Assembly: GCA_964624475.1 (NCBI GenBank)
Contig: CAZUYC010000042.1
Coordinates: 124,001 to 188,000, forward strand
Direction: 5' to 3'
Origin: CAZUYC01 sp964624475
Lineage (GTDB): Bacteria > Myxococcota_A > UBA9160 > SMWR01
Length of the DNA: 64,000 nucleotides
In this document: one piece after another, positions 33,329-42,345 of the stretch
How positions within the stretch are numbered: the first letter of the stretch is position 1
Layout: each line of letters begins with the position of its first letter
Notes under the pieces: generated by a model
What the model saw: the letters and a program-made list of their open reading frames with translations, nothing else
Told to the model about the DNA's origin: nothing
Databases searched by the model: none
Program-made: the position numbers and the translations under genes

Positions 33329-33662
33329 AGAGCACCCGTCCCTCCCGCAGCACCAGGGCCGCGAACGAGCTGCCTCGGGCGACCATCCCGGCCCACTCTT
33401 CGGGCGTGTAGACGAGCGCCTCCACCGGGAGGCGCGTCGACGCAGCCTGGGCGCTCGCGAGCGCCCGTCCGATGCGCTCGCAGAAGGGCTCCTGTGTCGC
33501 CGCGATCACCACGAGGTCGAGGTCGCTGGCGCGGTTCTGGTCGCCGCGCGCGAACGAGCCGAAGAGCACGATGCGCTCCGGAAGGAGGTCGCGCACCAGC
33601 GCGGCACTCACCGCCTGGAGGTACCCCTCGAGCTCCGGACCCTCGAGCCTCTCGCGCCGCAT
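33270..33662 (-). CDS. MNT-type minimal nucleotidyltransferase (antitoxin half)
   Basis: 130 residues. The polymerase-beta nucleotidyltransferase motif is complete: IVLFGSFARGDQNRASDLDL (GSx10DxD), followed by a third strand with VEALVYTPEEW. In known MntA/HepT systems the antitoxin AMPylates the HEPN toxin. ATG 33662 precedes MRRERLEGPELEGYL. The frame continues upstream to 33698 without a better start. It is the upstream gene of the pair and overlaps the HEPN gene. Confidence 0.88.
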   Translation of the reverse strand: MRRERLEGPELEGYLQAVSAALVRDLLPERIVLFGSFARGDQNRASDLDLVVIAATQEPFCERIGRALASAQAASTRLPVEALVYTPEEWAGMVARGSSFAALVLREGRVLYDRESQPERGAAMAHAGPA

Positions 33663-33741
33663 GCGGGCGAGCCTACGCCCGCGCGCCGGCGCGGGCAAGC
33701 GAGGGACCCGGGATGGGCTCTTTCGCTACCTTGCCGCGGCC

Positions 33742-36700
33742 ATGGAAGCGCTCGCCTCCTTCCACCCCGCCGTCCGCGCCTGGTTCGAGCGCCGCTTCCC
33801 CGACGGGCCGACCGAGGCGCAGGCGCAGGGCTGGCCGGCGATCGCGCGCGGACGCGACACGCTGATCGCCGCGCCGACCGGCACGGGCAAGACGCTCGCC
33901 GCCTTCCTCGTCTGCATCGACCGGCTCTACCGCCGCTTCGAGGCCGAGGGCGGGCTCCCCGACGCGACGCAGCTCGTCTACGTCTCGCCGCTCAAGGCCC
34001 TCGGCGTCGACATCCAGCAGAACCTGCAGCAACCGCTGCGCGAGATCGCCGAGATCGCGCAGGGGCTCGGCATCCCGGCGCCCGCGATCCGCGTGCTCGT
34101 GCGCAGCGGCGATACAAAGCCCTCCGAGCGCGCCGCGATGCTCCGGCGCCCGCCGCACCTCTTGATCACGACGCCGGAGTCGCTCTACCTGCTCCTCACC
34201 GCGGAGCGGAGCCGCGCGATGCTGCGGGGCGTGGGGACGCTGATCGTCGACGAGATCCACGCGCTCGCGCGCGACAAGCGCGGCTCGCACCTGGCGCTCT
34301 CGCTCGAGCGGCTCGACGCGCTCTGCGCGGCGCGGACGGTGCGGATCGGGCTCTCCGCGACGCAGCGCCCGATCGAGACCGTGGCGCGCCTGCTCGTCGG
34401 CGCCGGAGAGGGGCGCTCCGAGCCGGACGGCACGCCGCGCTGCACGGTCGTAGACGTCGGCCACCGCCGCGCGCTCGACGTGGCGATCGAGGTGCCCGAG
34501 AGCGAGCTCGAGGCCGTGGCCTCGGGCGAGCAGTGGGGCGAGATCCTCGACCGGATCGCCGCGCTCGTGCGCGAGCACCACACCACGCTCGTCTTCGTGA
34601 ACACGCGGCGCCTGGCCGAGCGCGTGGCGCACCTGCTCGAAGAAAAGCTCGGCGAGGGCCGGGTCGCGGCGCACCACGGGAGCCTCTCCAAGGAGCGGCG
34701 GCTGCGCGTGGAGGATCGGCTGCGCGCGGGCGACCTCGGAGCGCTCGTCGCCACGGCTTCCCTCGAGCTCGGAATTGACGTCGGCCCCGTCGAGCTCGTG
34801 TGCCAGATCGGCTCGCCGCGCTCGATCGCGACCTTCCTCCAGCGCGTCGGGCGCTCCGGGCACCAGCGGCGCGCCGTCCCGAAGGGCCGCCTCTTTCCGA
34901 CGAGCCGCGACGAGCTGGTCGAGTGCGCGGCGCTGCTCGCGGCCGTGCGCCGCGGGAACCTCGACCGCGTGAACCCCCCGCGGGCGCCCCTCGACATCCT
35001 GGCCCAGCAGATCGTGGCGGCCTGCGCCGCCGGCGAGTGGCGGGCGGACGAGCTCTTCGCGCTCGTCCGCCGCGCCGCGCCCTTCGCGGAGCTCGCGCGC
35101 GCGGACTTCGAGCAGGTGGTGGAGATGCTCGCCGAGGGCATCCAGACCGGGCGCGGCCGGCGCGCGGCCCATCTCCACCGCGACCGCATCCACGGCGTGC
35201 TGCGCGCCCGGCGCGGGGCCCGGATCGCGGCGCTCACCTCCGGCGGCGCCATCCCCGAGACGGCCGACTACCGCGTCGTCGCCGATCCCGACGACACCTT
35301 CGTCGGCACCGTGAACGAGGACTGGGCGATCGAGAGCATGGCCGGAGACATCTTCCTGCTCGGGACGACCTCGTGGCAGATCCGCCGCGTCGAGGCCGGC
35401 GTCGTGCGCGTGCGCGACGCGGGCGGGCTCCCGCCCACCATCCCGTTCTGGCTCGGCGAGGCACCCGCGCGCACCGCGGAGCTCTCGGACGAGGTGTCGC
35501 GGCTGCGCGCCGAGGTCGACGCACGCCTCGCGCGCGACGATGCGGCCGGCGCGGTCCGCTGGCTCGAGGCCGAGGCGGGAGCCCCGCGGCCGGCGGCGGA
35601 GCAGGTCGTGCGCTACCTCGCGGCGGCCCGGGCCGCGCTCGGGCGCCTGCCGACGAGCGAGGAGGTGGTCCTCGAGCGCTTCTTCGACGAGACCGGGGGC
35701 ATGCAGCTCGTGATCCACGCGCCCTTCGGCGGGCGCGTGAACCGCGCGCTCGGCCTCGTCGTGCGCAAGCGCGTCTGCCGGACCTTCGACTTCGAGCTCC
35801 AGGCGGCCGCGAGCGACGACGCCGTGGTGCTCTCGCTCGGGCCGCAGCACGGCTTCCCGCTCACGGAGTGCGTCTCCTTGCTGCGCCCGCAAGGGGTTCC
35901 GGAGACGCTTGCCCAGGCCGCGCTGCTCTCGCCGATGTGGAAGGCGCGCTGGCGCTGGAACCTCGGCCGCTCGCTCGCGGTGCTGCGCATGCGCGGCGGC
36001 AAGCGCAACCCGCCGCCGATCCAGCGCATGGAGGCCGACGACCTCCTGGCCGCGGTCTTCCCGGGGCTCGCCCAGTGCCAGGAGAACGCGACGGGCCCGA
36101 TCGAGATCCCGGACCACCCGATCGTGCGCCAGACGCTCGACGACTGTCTGCGCGAGGCGATGGACGTGGACGCGCTCGTGGGCCTGCTCCAGTCGATCGA
36201 GTCGGGCGGGGTGCGCGTGCATGCGTGCGAGACGACCGAGCCCTCGCCGCTCTGCCACGAGATCCTGAACAGCAAGCCCTACACCTTCCTCGACGACGCT
36301 CCGCTCGAGGAGCGCCGCACGCGCGCGGTGGCGCTGCGCCGCGGGCTTCCCGAGGACGTGCGCGACCTGGCGCGGCTCGATCCCGGCGCCATCCTGCGCG
36401 TGCGCGACGAGGCCCGCCTCGCGCCGCGCGACGCGGAGGAGCTCCACGACGCGCTCACATCGCTCGTCGTGCTGCGGCCGGCGCCCGCCTTCCTACCCTG
36501 TCTCGAGGCGCTGGCGCGCGACGGCAGGGCCGCGGTGGCGGAGACCCCCTCCGGCGCACTCTGGCTCGCGGCCGAGTGCGGGCCGGAGGTGCGGGCGCTC
36601 TTCCCCGGCGCGCGGATCGCGCCGGAGCTGCGCCTCCCGGAGGCGCTCGCCGCCCGCCGGCCCGACGCGGACGCCGCCGCGACCGCCGCGCTGCGGGGCC

Positions 36701-38031
36701 ACCTGGATCTCCTCGGGCCGACGACGCGGGCCGAGCTCGCGGCCGCGACCGGGCTCCCGGCGCCCCGGCTCGAGCTCGCGGCGGCCCGGCTCGAGGCCGA
36801 GGGCTTCTGCCTGCGCGGGCGCTTCGACGAGGCGCTCGCGGGCGAGCAGCTCTGCTCCCGGCGCCTCCTCGCGCGCATCCACGCCTACACGCAGGAGCGT
36901 CTGCGACGCGAGATCGAGCCGGTCTCGGCCCAGGACTTTCTGCGCTTCCTGCTGCGCTGGCAGCACGCGGCGCCGGACGCCCGGCGCGAGGGGCGGCGCG
37001 GACTGCTCGCGGTGGTGGAGCAGCTCCAGGGCTTCGAGGCCGCCGCGGGCGCCTGGGAGCAGGCCCTGCTCCCGGCGCGCGTCGCCGGCTACCGCCCCGA
37101 ATGGCTCGACGAGCTCTGCCTCTCGGGCGAGGTGGTGTGGGGCCGCCTCGGCGTGCGCGCGGCCGCGGCTGCCCCGGACGAGGAGGAGCCGGGTCGCGGC
37201 GGCGCCGTTCCCTCGCGCGCGACGCCGCTCGCGCTCGCGCTGCGCGGGGACCTCGCCTGGCTGCTCGCGGCCGCGCGCGGCGAGCAGCGGACGTGCCTTC
37301 CCGGGCCGGGCGCCGCGCGCGACGTCCTGGGCGCGCTCGCGTCGCGCGGCGCGCTCTTCCAGGCCGAGCTCGCGGCCGTGACGGGGCGGCTCCCCGTCGA
37401 GGTGGAGCAGGGGCTCTGGGACCTCGTCTCGCGCGGCCTGGTCGCGGCCGACGGCTTCGGCGCCGTGCGCGGGCTCCTCGCCGCGCGAGCCGCCCCCCAC
37501 CGGGCCCATCCGCGGCGCGGGCTCCGCCGCGGCGCGCGCGGCGCGCGCCCGGGCGGCGGGCGCTGGGCCCTGCTCCCGGAGGCCGACACCGGAGCGGAAC
37601 GCGAGGCGCTCGCGGAGGCGGTGGCCGAGCAGCTCGTCGCGCGCTGGGGCGTGGTCTTCCGCGATCTGCTCGCGCGCGAGACGCTGGCCGTGCCCTGGCG
37701 CGACCTCCAGTGGGCCTTCCGGCGTCTCGAGGCGCGCGGGACGCTGCGCGGCGGCCGCTTCGTGACCGGCTTCAGCGGCGAGCAGTATGCGCTCCCCGGC
37801 GCCGTCGAGGCGCTGCGCCAGACGCGGCGCCTCGAGCGCCGCGGCGAGCTCGTCCGCCTCTCGGGCGCCGATCCCCTGAACCTGGTCGGGATCCTGACCC
37901 CCGGCCCGCGCATCCCCGCGGTGCGCACGCAGGAGGTCGTCTACCGCGACGGGCTCCCTGCGGGGACGGTGTTCAGATCTTTCGAATATTCAGATTCTCC
38001 GCCGGAGAATCTGAATATTCGAAAGATCTGA
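33742..38031 (+). CDS. lhr: Lhr-family ATP-dependent helicase, C-terminus replaced by a palindrome
   Basis: 1429 residues, one of the longest genes here. Motifs run in order: Q-like FxxRFPDGPTEAQAQGWPAI, Walker A IAAPTGTGKTLA (about 44), TTPESLYLLL, DEIH (about 170), LSATQRP, LVFVNTRRLAERVAHLLEE, ASLELGIDVGPVELVCQIGS and QRVGRSGHQ. Beyond about residue 430 follow the winged-helix, beta-barrel and DEAD/H-associated domains typical of Lhr-type repair helicases. The family's C-terminal end (RIPAVRTQEVVYRDGLPAG, normally followed by 30-50 more residues) stops abruptly. From 37962 the reading frame runs into an 81-bp palindrome and terminates after RSFEYSDSPPENLNIRKI, so the last 24 residues are not native. 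The N-terminal helicase core should be unaffected. Confidence 0.93.
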   Translation: MEALASFHPAVRAWFERRFPDGPTEAQAQGWPAIARGRDTLIAAPTGTGKTLAAFLVCIDRLYRRFEAEGGLPDATQLVYVSPLKALGVDIQQNLQQPLREIAEIAQGLGIPAPAIRVLVRSGDTKPSERAAMLRRPPHLLITTPESLYLLLTAERSRAMLRGVGTLIVDEIHALARDKRGSHLALSLERLDALCAARTVRIGLSATQRPIETVARLLVGAGEGRSEPDGTPRCTVVDVGHRRALDVAIEVPESELEAVASGEQWGEILDRIAALVREHHTTLVFVNTRRLAERVAHLLEEKLGEGRVAAHHGSLSKERRLRVEDRLRAGDLGALVATASLELGIDVGPVELVCQIGSPRSIATFLQRVGRSGHQRRAVPKGRLFPTSRDELVECAALLAAVRRGNLDRVNPPRAPLDILAQQIVAACAAGEWRADELFALVRRAAPFAELARADFEQVVEMLAEGIQTGRGRRAAHLHRDRIHGVLRARRGARIAALTSGGAIPETADYRVVADPDDTFVGTVNEDWAIESMAGDIFLLGTTSWQIRRVEAGVVRVRDAGGLPPTIPFWLGEAPARTAELSDEVSRLRAEVDARLARDDAAGAVRWLEAEAGAPRPAAEQVVRYLAAARAALGRLPTSEEVVLERFFDETGGMQLVIHAPFGGRVNRALGLVVRKRVCRTFDFELQAAASDDAVVLSLGPQHGFPLTECVSLLRPQGVPETLAQAALLSPMWKARWRWNLGRSLAVLRMRGGKRNPPPIQRMEADDLLAAVFPGLAQCQENATGPIEIPDHPIVRQTLDDCLREAMDVDALVGLLQSIESGGVRVHACETTEPSPLCHEILNSKPYTFLDDAPLEERRTRAVALRRGLPEDVRDLARLDPGAILRVRDEARLAPRDAEELHDALTSLVVLRPAPAFLPCLEALARDGRAAVAETPSGALWLAAECGPEVRALFPGARIAPELRLPEALAARRPDADAAATAALRGHLDLLGPTTRAELAAATGLPAPRLELAAARLEAEGFCLRGRFDEALAGEQLCSRRLLARIHAYTQERLRREIEPVSAQDFLRFLLRWQHAAPDARREGRRGLLAVVEQLQGFEAAAGAWEQALLPARVAGYRPEWLDELCLSGEVVWGRLGVRAAAAAPDEEEPGRGGAVPSRATPLALALRGDLAWLLAAARGEQRTCLPGPGAARDVLGALASRGALFQAELAAVTGRLPVEVEQGLWDLVSRGLVAADGFGAVRGLLAARAAPHRAHPRRGLRRGARGARPGGGRWALLPEADTGAEREALAEAVAEQLVARWGVVFRDLLARETLAVPWRDLQWAFRRLEARGTLRGGRFVTGFSGEQYALPGAVEALRQTRRLERRGELVRLSGADPLNLVGILTPGPRIPAVRTQEVVYRDGLPAGTVFRSFEYSDSPPENLNIRKI

Positions 38032-38042
38032 ACACCGTCCCC
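37962..38042. repeat. 81-bp near-perfect palindrome inserted at the end of the helicase gene
   Basis: Two 39-bp arms are exact inverted copies around a 3-base centre (GCC, 38001-38003). Each arm reads inward GGGGACGGTGTTCAGATC, TTTCGAATATTCAGATTCTCC. It is strikingly AT-rich inside a GC-rich gene and contains the helicase stop codon. Terminal GGGGACGG and a long self-complementary body suggest a REP/BIME-like or miniature transposable element. No transposase or target duplication is seen. Confidence 0.93.
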
Positions 38043-38080
38043 GACGCGCGCGCTTTGACCCGCTCGGGAGCTGACCGCGC

Positions 38081-38521
38081 TCAGCTCCCGGGCCGGGCCG
38101 CAGCCGCGGCGCGCTTCGCGATCTCCTCGGGGGCCACGTCCTCCCGGTGGGTGGCGATGGCCCAGAGGTTGCCGCAGGGGTCCGTCACGCGCGCCATGCG
38201 GTCGCCCCAGAACATGTCGGTCGGCGCCAGCAGCGACGTCGCGCCGGCCTTGAGCGCCTGCTCGTACACGGCATCGGCGTCGGTCACGTAGAGGAAGAGG
38301 CTCCCCGGCATCGCGGGCTCGCGCACGGCGTCGCTCAGCATCACGATCGAGTCGCCGATCCTCACCTCGGCGTGCAGGAGCGCGCCGCCGGGCCCCGGCA
38401 TGCGCATCAGCTCCTCGGCGTCGAACGCGCGTCTCGCGAAATCGATCCACCTCGCCGCGCCCTGGATATTGAGCGACGGAGTCACGCTGTGGTAGCCCTC
38501 GGGAATCGGTCGTACGGCCAT
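38081..38521 (-). CDS. VOC (glyoxalase/bleomycin-resistance fold) protein, PhnB-like
   Basis: 146 residues with the PhnB-type VOC pattern: PIPEGYHSVTPSLNIQGAAR (beta-alpha start), IDFARRAFDAEELMRMPGPG, HAEVRIGDSIVMLSDAV, SLFLYVTDADAVYEQALKAG and FWGDRMARVTDPCGNLWAIA. Such proteins are metal-dependent or substrate-binding enzymes of unknown substrate. The ATG at 38521 is clear. It lies between the palindrome and the restriction island, convergent with the helicase. Confidence 0.88.
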   Translation of the reverse strand: MAVRPIPEGYHSVTPSLNIQGAARWIDFARRAFDAEELMRMPGPGGALLHAEVRIGDSIVMLSDAVREPAMPGSLFLYVTDADAVYEQALKAGATSLLAPTDMFWGDRMARVTDPCGNLWAIATHREDVAPEEIAKRAAAAARPGS

Positions 38522-38727
38522 GCTCCTCTCCTCCTCTCGGCGAGCGGGTCGCCGGATCCCGCCGGCTTCCGCTTCGCCGCGTTACCCATCGTCGCACAAA
38601 ATCGCCGACGCGGGGGTGGAGAATCGCGAGCCGGAGCGGGACCGCACGTCGCGCGCCCCGGACACCGGGGGTGAGCGGAGTGCCCTCGAGAACGAGTGTT
38701 TCCGCTCGTGCCCCGTTCATCGGCTGG

Positions 38728-41700
38728 TTAGACAGCCCCCTCCGAGGGTGCATCGGGTTTCTTCTCACGCGTGAGCCCGGCGAAGCGCGTCCGAACATAC
38801 TCACGGGCGCTGTCGGGAGGCAGCTTCACGGTCCCAGGCCCGCTCCTGACGAAGAAGTCGCCCTCCGGTACTGCCTCCATCCTTTTCCACTTCAGGAACA
38901 CCGGCTCGGGGCTGCGCTGGCAGCTCACGACGCACACGGTCTTGCTCTGCACGACCTGCGCCTTTGGGTCGATGCACGTACCGGCCCGGTCGCCCAGGCC
39001 GTTGCGGACGACCTGGGTGAGGTGGCGCATGAACTTGTCGTCGCTCTCCAGTTGGTCGCGTTCGATGCCCACGATCGAGGCATCGTCAGCGACGCCGATC
39101 AGGAGGTCGCCTCCCTCGGTGTTCAGGAATGCCGCGATGCTCTTGAGGACGGCGTGCGTCACGGCCTTGTCGTCCTGCCGCTGCTCCTTGAGGTTCCAAC
39201 GCAGGGTCGACTTGAACTCCAGCGTCTTCGACTCGCCGCGCTTGATCAACTCCTCGGCGTTGCGGTGGGCGCGCAGGTACTGGTCGAAGAGGAAGTTCTT
39301 GATCGCCTCGCCGAAGGCGCGGTCGTCGGTGATGCGCTTGTAGAGCTCGAAGTTGGAGTCGACGATCTCCTGGATCACGTGCTCGACCTTCTGGTCGAAG
39401 GTGAGCCGCACGTTCTCCCGCGTGTTGACCCGGGCGGCGGCGTCGAGCGCGGCATCGTCGTCGAGCTTCTCCATCATCTGCCCGAGCGTTATTCGGTGCT
39501 CGGGGCCGAGGTTGAGCCCGAAGCGTTCGTTCAGCTCGGCGATGATGCGGGAGAGCGTCTCCAGCTCCTCCGGCGCGGCGCCGTGGCCCTGTTTGGTGCC
39601 CACCGGTTCGAGCACACCCGGCCTTCGCTCGAGGGCAATCTTGCCGCTTCCGGTCTGCTGGATGCGGTACGACTCCATGTCGATGTTCTGCTGCACCTCA
39701 CGGGGAAGCTCGGCTCGGTCGGAGGGGAGCAGCCGCCGCAGGTGGCGCGCGAAGACATAGAGCTTCTCGAGGTCGGCATCGGCGAAGGTCAGCACCTGGG
39801 CGAGGAAGGCGTAGAGCCGCGCGTAGTCGGTGAGCTGCCCGCGGAAGTCATTCTGCTCGTCCTCCGAGAACGCCTGGCAGCGCTCGACCACGGCAGCGAG
39901 CACCGCGTAGAGCCGGTCCTGCGTGGTCTTGGGGTCGAAGTACACCTTGGCGAAGGCGTCCACGTCGGCCTCGGTGTAGACCGGGAAAGCGGCAAGCCGG
40001 GTCTGGAGCTCGTAGAGGAGGTTCGGGTCGGTCGCCTCGGAGAGCAGCGTCGTCTCGTAGTACGGCTCGAAAGCCGCCTTGATGTCGTCGGCCTCGTTGG
40101 CGAAGTCGAGCACCAACGTGCCCTTCTTGTCGGGGGAGAGCGTGCGGTTGAGCCGCGACAGCGTCTGCACGGCATTCACGCCGCCGAGCTTCTTGTCCAC
40201 GTACATCGTGTGCAGCAGCGGCTGGTCGAAGCCGGTCTGGAACTTGTTGGCGACGATCAAGAAGCGGTAGTCGGGGCGCTCGAAGGTCTTGGCGGTCTGC
40301 GCCTCCGGGAAGCCGTTCATCCCGGGCTCGGTGTAGGACTGCCCTCCGTCCTGCACCGTGCCCGAAAAGGCCACGAGCGCCCTGAATGCAAGCCCTCGCT
40401 CGACGAGATACTTGTCCACCGCCAGCTTGTACCGCACCGCGTGCAGGCGCGAGCGCGTGACAATCATCGCCTTCGCCTTGCCGCCGATCTCGCCCTGCAC
40501 CTGCGCGGCGAAGTGCTCGACGCAGATCCTCACCTTTTCGCCGATCGCGTGCGGGTGCAGCTCGACGAACGACTTGAGCAGGTACTCGGCCTTCTTCTTG
40601 TCGTAACGCGGATCGTCCTCGACCTTCTTGAGCAGCCGCCAGTAGGCCTTGTAGGTCGTGTAGTGGGCGAGCACATCGAGGATGAACCCCTCCTCGATCG
40701 CCTGGCGCATGCTGTAGAGGTGAAAGGGCGCGAACTTCCCGTCGGGTCGCTTCGTGCCGAAGAGCTCGAGCGTCTTGGGTTTGGGCGTGGCGGTGAAGGC
40801 GAAGGTCGAGAGGTTGGGGAGCCGCCCGCGCCTTTCCATCTCGGCGAGGATCGCGCTCTCCAGCTCCTCCTCGGGCGTCTCCGCCCCGGCCTCCTCTTCC
40901 TCCGCGTCTTCCAGCGACCCCGAGGCGAGCACGGCCTTGAGGCTCTTCGTGCTCTCGCCCGACTGCGACGAGTGCGCCTCGTCCACGATCAGCGCGAAGC
41001 GCTTGCCCGGCAGCTCGCCGATCTCCTTGGCGATCACCGGAAACTTCTGGAGCGTGGTGACGATGATCGTCTTCCCCGACTCGAGCGCCTGCTTGAGCTG
41101 GCGCGAGGTGGTGTCGATGTTCTCCACCACGCCCAGGGTCTGCTCGAACTGGCGCATCGTGGTCTGGAGCTGTCGGTCGAGAAGGCGGCGGTCGGTGATG
41201 ACCACGATCGAGTCGAAGACGCGCCGGTCGCTCGGGTCATGAAGCGTCGCGAGCTGGTGGGCGAGCCAGGCGATGGTGAAGCTCTTGCCGCTGCCGGCCG
41301 AGTGCTGGATCAGATAGCGCTGCCCTGCGCCCGAGGCGCGCGCGTCGGTCACGAGCTTGCGCACGCAGTCGAGCTGCTGGTAGCGCGGGAAGATCAGGAA
41401 GCGCTTGCCCGTCTTGCGCCCCTTCTCGTCCTCCTCCTCGACCTCGTGGATGAACTGGCGCACGAGGTCGAGGACGCTGTCCGGCGCCCAGGTCTCCTCC
41501 CACAGGTAGCCGGTGGCGTAGCCCTTGCGCGTGGGCGGCACGGGCGGGTTGCCGGCGCCGCCGAACTTCCCCTGGTTGAAGGGGAGGAAGTGTGTCTTCG
41601 GCCCCGTGAGCTGGGTCGTGACGTACACGAGGTCCGGGTCCACCGCGAAGTGCGCGAGGCAGCGGCCGTAGGCCAAGAGCGGCTCGCGCGAGTCGCGGTC

Positions 41701-42288
41701 GGTCTTGTACTGGCGGATCGCGTCCAGGGCGTCCTGGCCGCTCAGCGGATTCTTGAGCTCGGCGGTGAAGATCGGGATGCCGTTCAGGAACAGCACCAGG
41801 TCGAGGCTCTTCTCGTTCTTCGTGCTGTAGTAAACCTGCCGCACCACGGCGAACAGGTTCGCCGCATGCAGCCGCCGGGTCTCCTCGTTGAGCCCGCTCG
41901 CAGGACGGAAGTAGGCGAGCCGGAACTTGCAGCCCGAATCCTTGATGCCGCTGCGCAGCACGTCGAGCGCGCCGCGCCCCTCGATCTCGGCCGCGAGGCG
42001 CTTCACGAACACCTCTCTGACCGCCGCGCCGTGGTGCTGAGCGAGCTTCTGCCACTCCTTGGGCTGCGTGGCGAGCACGAAATCCACCACGTCGCGCGGC
42101 AGCAGGCAGAGCACGCGGTCGTAGTCCTCGGGTCGGCGCTTGCGATAGCCGCCCGTCGGCGTGTCGCCGTAGGGCGGCGGCGTCTCGCGGACGGCGGTCA
42201 CGTCACCCGGGCAGGCGTCGGGGCCGTGCTGGAGCAGCCCGCACTCGATGGCCTCCTCGAAGGAGCGCTCGGAGATCTCGGGGCTCAT
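38728..42288 (-). CDS. hsdR: Type I restriction enzyme R subunit with C-terminal Schlafen/AlbA_2 domain
   Basis: 1186 residues. The nuclease domain has LDLVLFLNGIPIFTAELKNP (PD-D/ExK core, ExK) near residue 155-175. The motor has Walker A QHSAGSGKS (about 330), VVITDRRLLDRQL, DEAHSSQSG, FTATPKPKTLELFG, ANKFQTGFDQPLLHTMYVDK and QTLSRLNRT. After the helical domain, from about residue 1012 to the end, comes ESKTLEFKSTLRWNL, AFLNTEGGDLLIGVADD and VVRNGLGD, a Schlafen AlbA_2-type nucleic-acid-binding domain fused to the R subunit. It translocates and cleaves unmodified DNA with HsdM and HsdS. ATG 42288 follows a 55-base spacer with 11-bp repeats (42300-42345). Confidence 0.94.
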   Translation of the reverse strand: MSPEISERSFEEAIECGLLQHGPDACPGDVTAVRETPPPYGDTPTGGYRKRRPEDYDRVLCLLPRDVVDFVLATQPKEWQKLAQHHGAAVREVFVKRLAAEIEGRGALDVLRSGIKDSGCKFRLAYFRPASGLNEETRRLHAANLFAVVRQVYYSTKNEKSLDLVLFLNGIPIFTAELKNPLSGQDALDAIRQYKTDRDSREPLLAYGRCLAHFAVDPDLVYVTTQLTGPKTHFLPFNQGKFGGAGNPPVPPTRKGYATGYLWEETWAPDSVLDLVRQFIHEVEEEDEKGRKTGKRFLIFPRYQQLDCVRKLVTDARASGAGQRYLIQHSAGSGKSFTIAWLAHQLATLHDPSDRRVFDSIVVITDRRLLDRQLQTTMRQFEQTLGVVENIDTTSRQLKQALESGKTIIVTTLQKFPVIAKEIGELPGKRFALIVDEAHSSQSGESTKSLKAVLASGSLEDAEEEEAGAETPEEELESAILAEMERRGRLPNLSTFAFTATPKPKTLELFGTKRPDGKFAPFHLYSMRQAIEEGFILDVLAHYTTYKAYWRLLKKVEDDPRYDKKKAEYLLKSFVELHPHAIGEKVRICVEHFAAQVQGEIGGKAKAMIVTRSRLHAVRYKLAVDKYLVERGLAFRALVAFSGTVQDGGQSYTEPGMNGFPEAQTAKTFERPDYRFLIVANKFQTGFDQPLLHTMYVDKKLGGVNAVQTLSRLNRTLSPDKKGTLVLDFANEADDIKAAFEPYYETTLLSEATDPNLLYELQTRLAAFPVYTEADVDAFAKVYFDPKTTQDRLYAVLAAVVERCQAFSEDEQNDFRGQLTDYARLYAFLAQVLTFADADLEKLYVFARHLRRLLPSDRAELPREVQQNIDMESYRIQQTGSGKIALERRPGVLEPVGTKQGHGAAPEELETLSRIIAELNERFGLNLGPEHRITLGQMMEKLDDDAALDAAARVNTRENVRLTFDQKVEHVIQEIVDSNFELYKRITDDRAFGEAIKNFLFDQYLRAHRNAEELIKRGESKTLEFKSTLRWNLKEQRQDDKAVTHAVLKSIAAFLNTEGGDLLIGVADDASIVGIERDQLESDDKFMRHLTQVVRNGLGDRAGTCIDPKAQVVQSKTVCVVSCQRSPEPVFLKWKRMEAVPEGDFFVRSGPGTVKLPPDSAREYVRTRFAGLTREKKPDAPSEGAV

Positions 42289-42299
42289 GCCGCGAGTCC

Positions 42300-42345
42300 T
42301 GTCGTGAGCTTGTCGCAAGTCGTGTCGCGAGTGTGTCGCAAGTTC
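42300..42345 (+). repeat. Four tandem 11-12 bp repeats between fic and hsdR
   Basis: Units starting at 42300, 42311, 42323 and 42334 read TGTCGTGAGC, TGTCGCAAGT, TGTCGCGAGT and TGTCGCAAGT, with consensus TGTCGYRAGY and one helical turn between copies. They fill the gap just upstream of the hsdR ATG on the minus strand. Such spacing suits cooperative binding by a regulator or a variable spacer region that tunes hsdR expression. Which factor binds is unknown. Confidence 0.8.

Noticed and set aside
37962..38042. Ordinary rho-independent terminator of the helicase gene
   Set aside because: The arms are far too long, AT-rich and include the stop codon, and no T tract follows. It looks like an inserted element.
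42300..42345. CRISPR-like array
   Set aside because: Repeats are only about 10 bp with no spacers of constant length and no cas genes. An operator-type repeat fits better.
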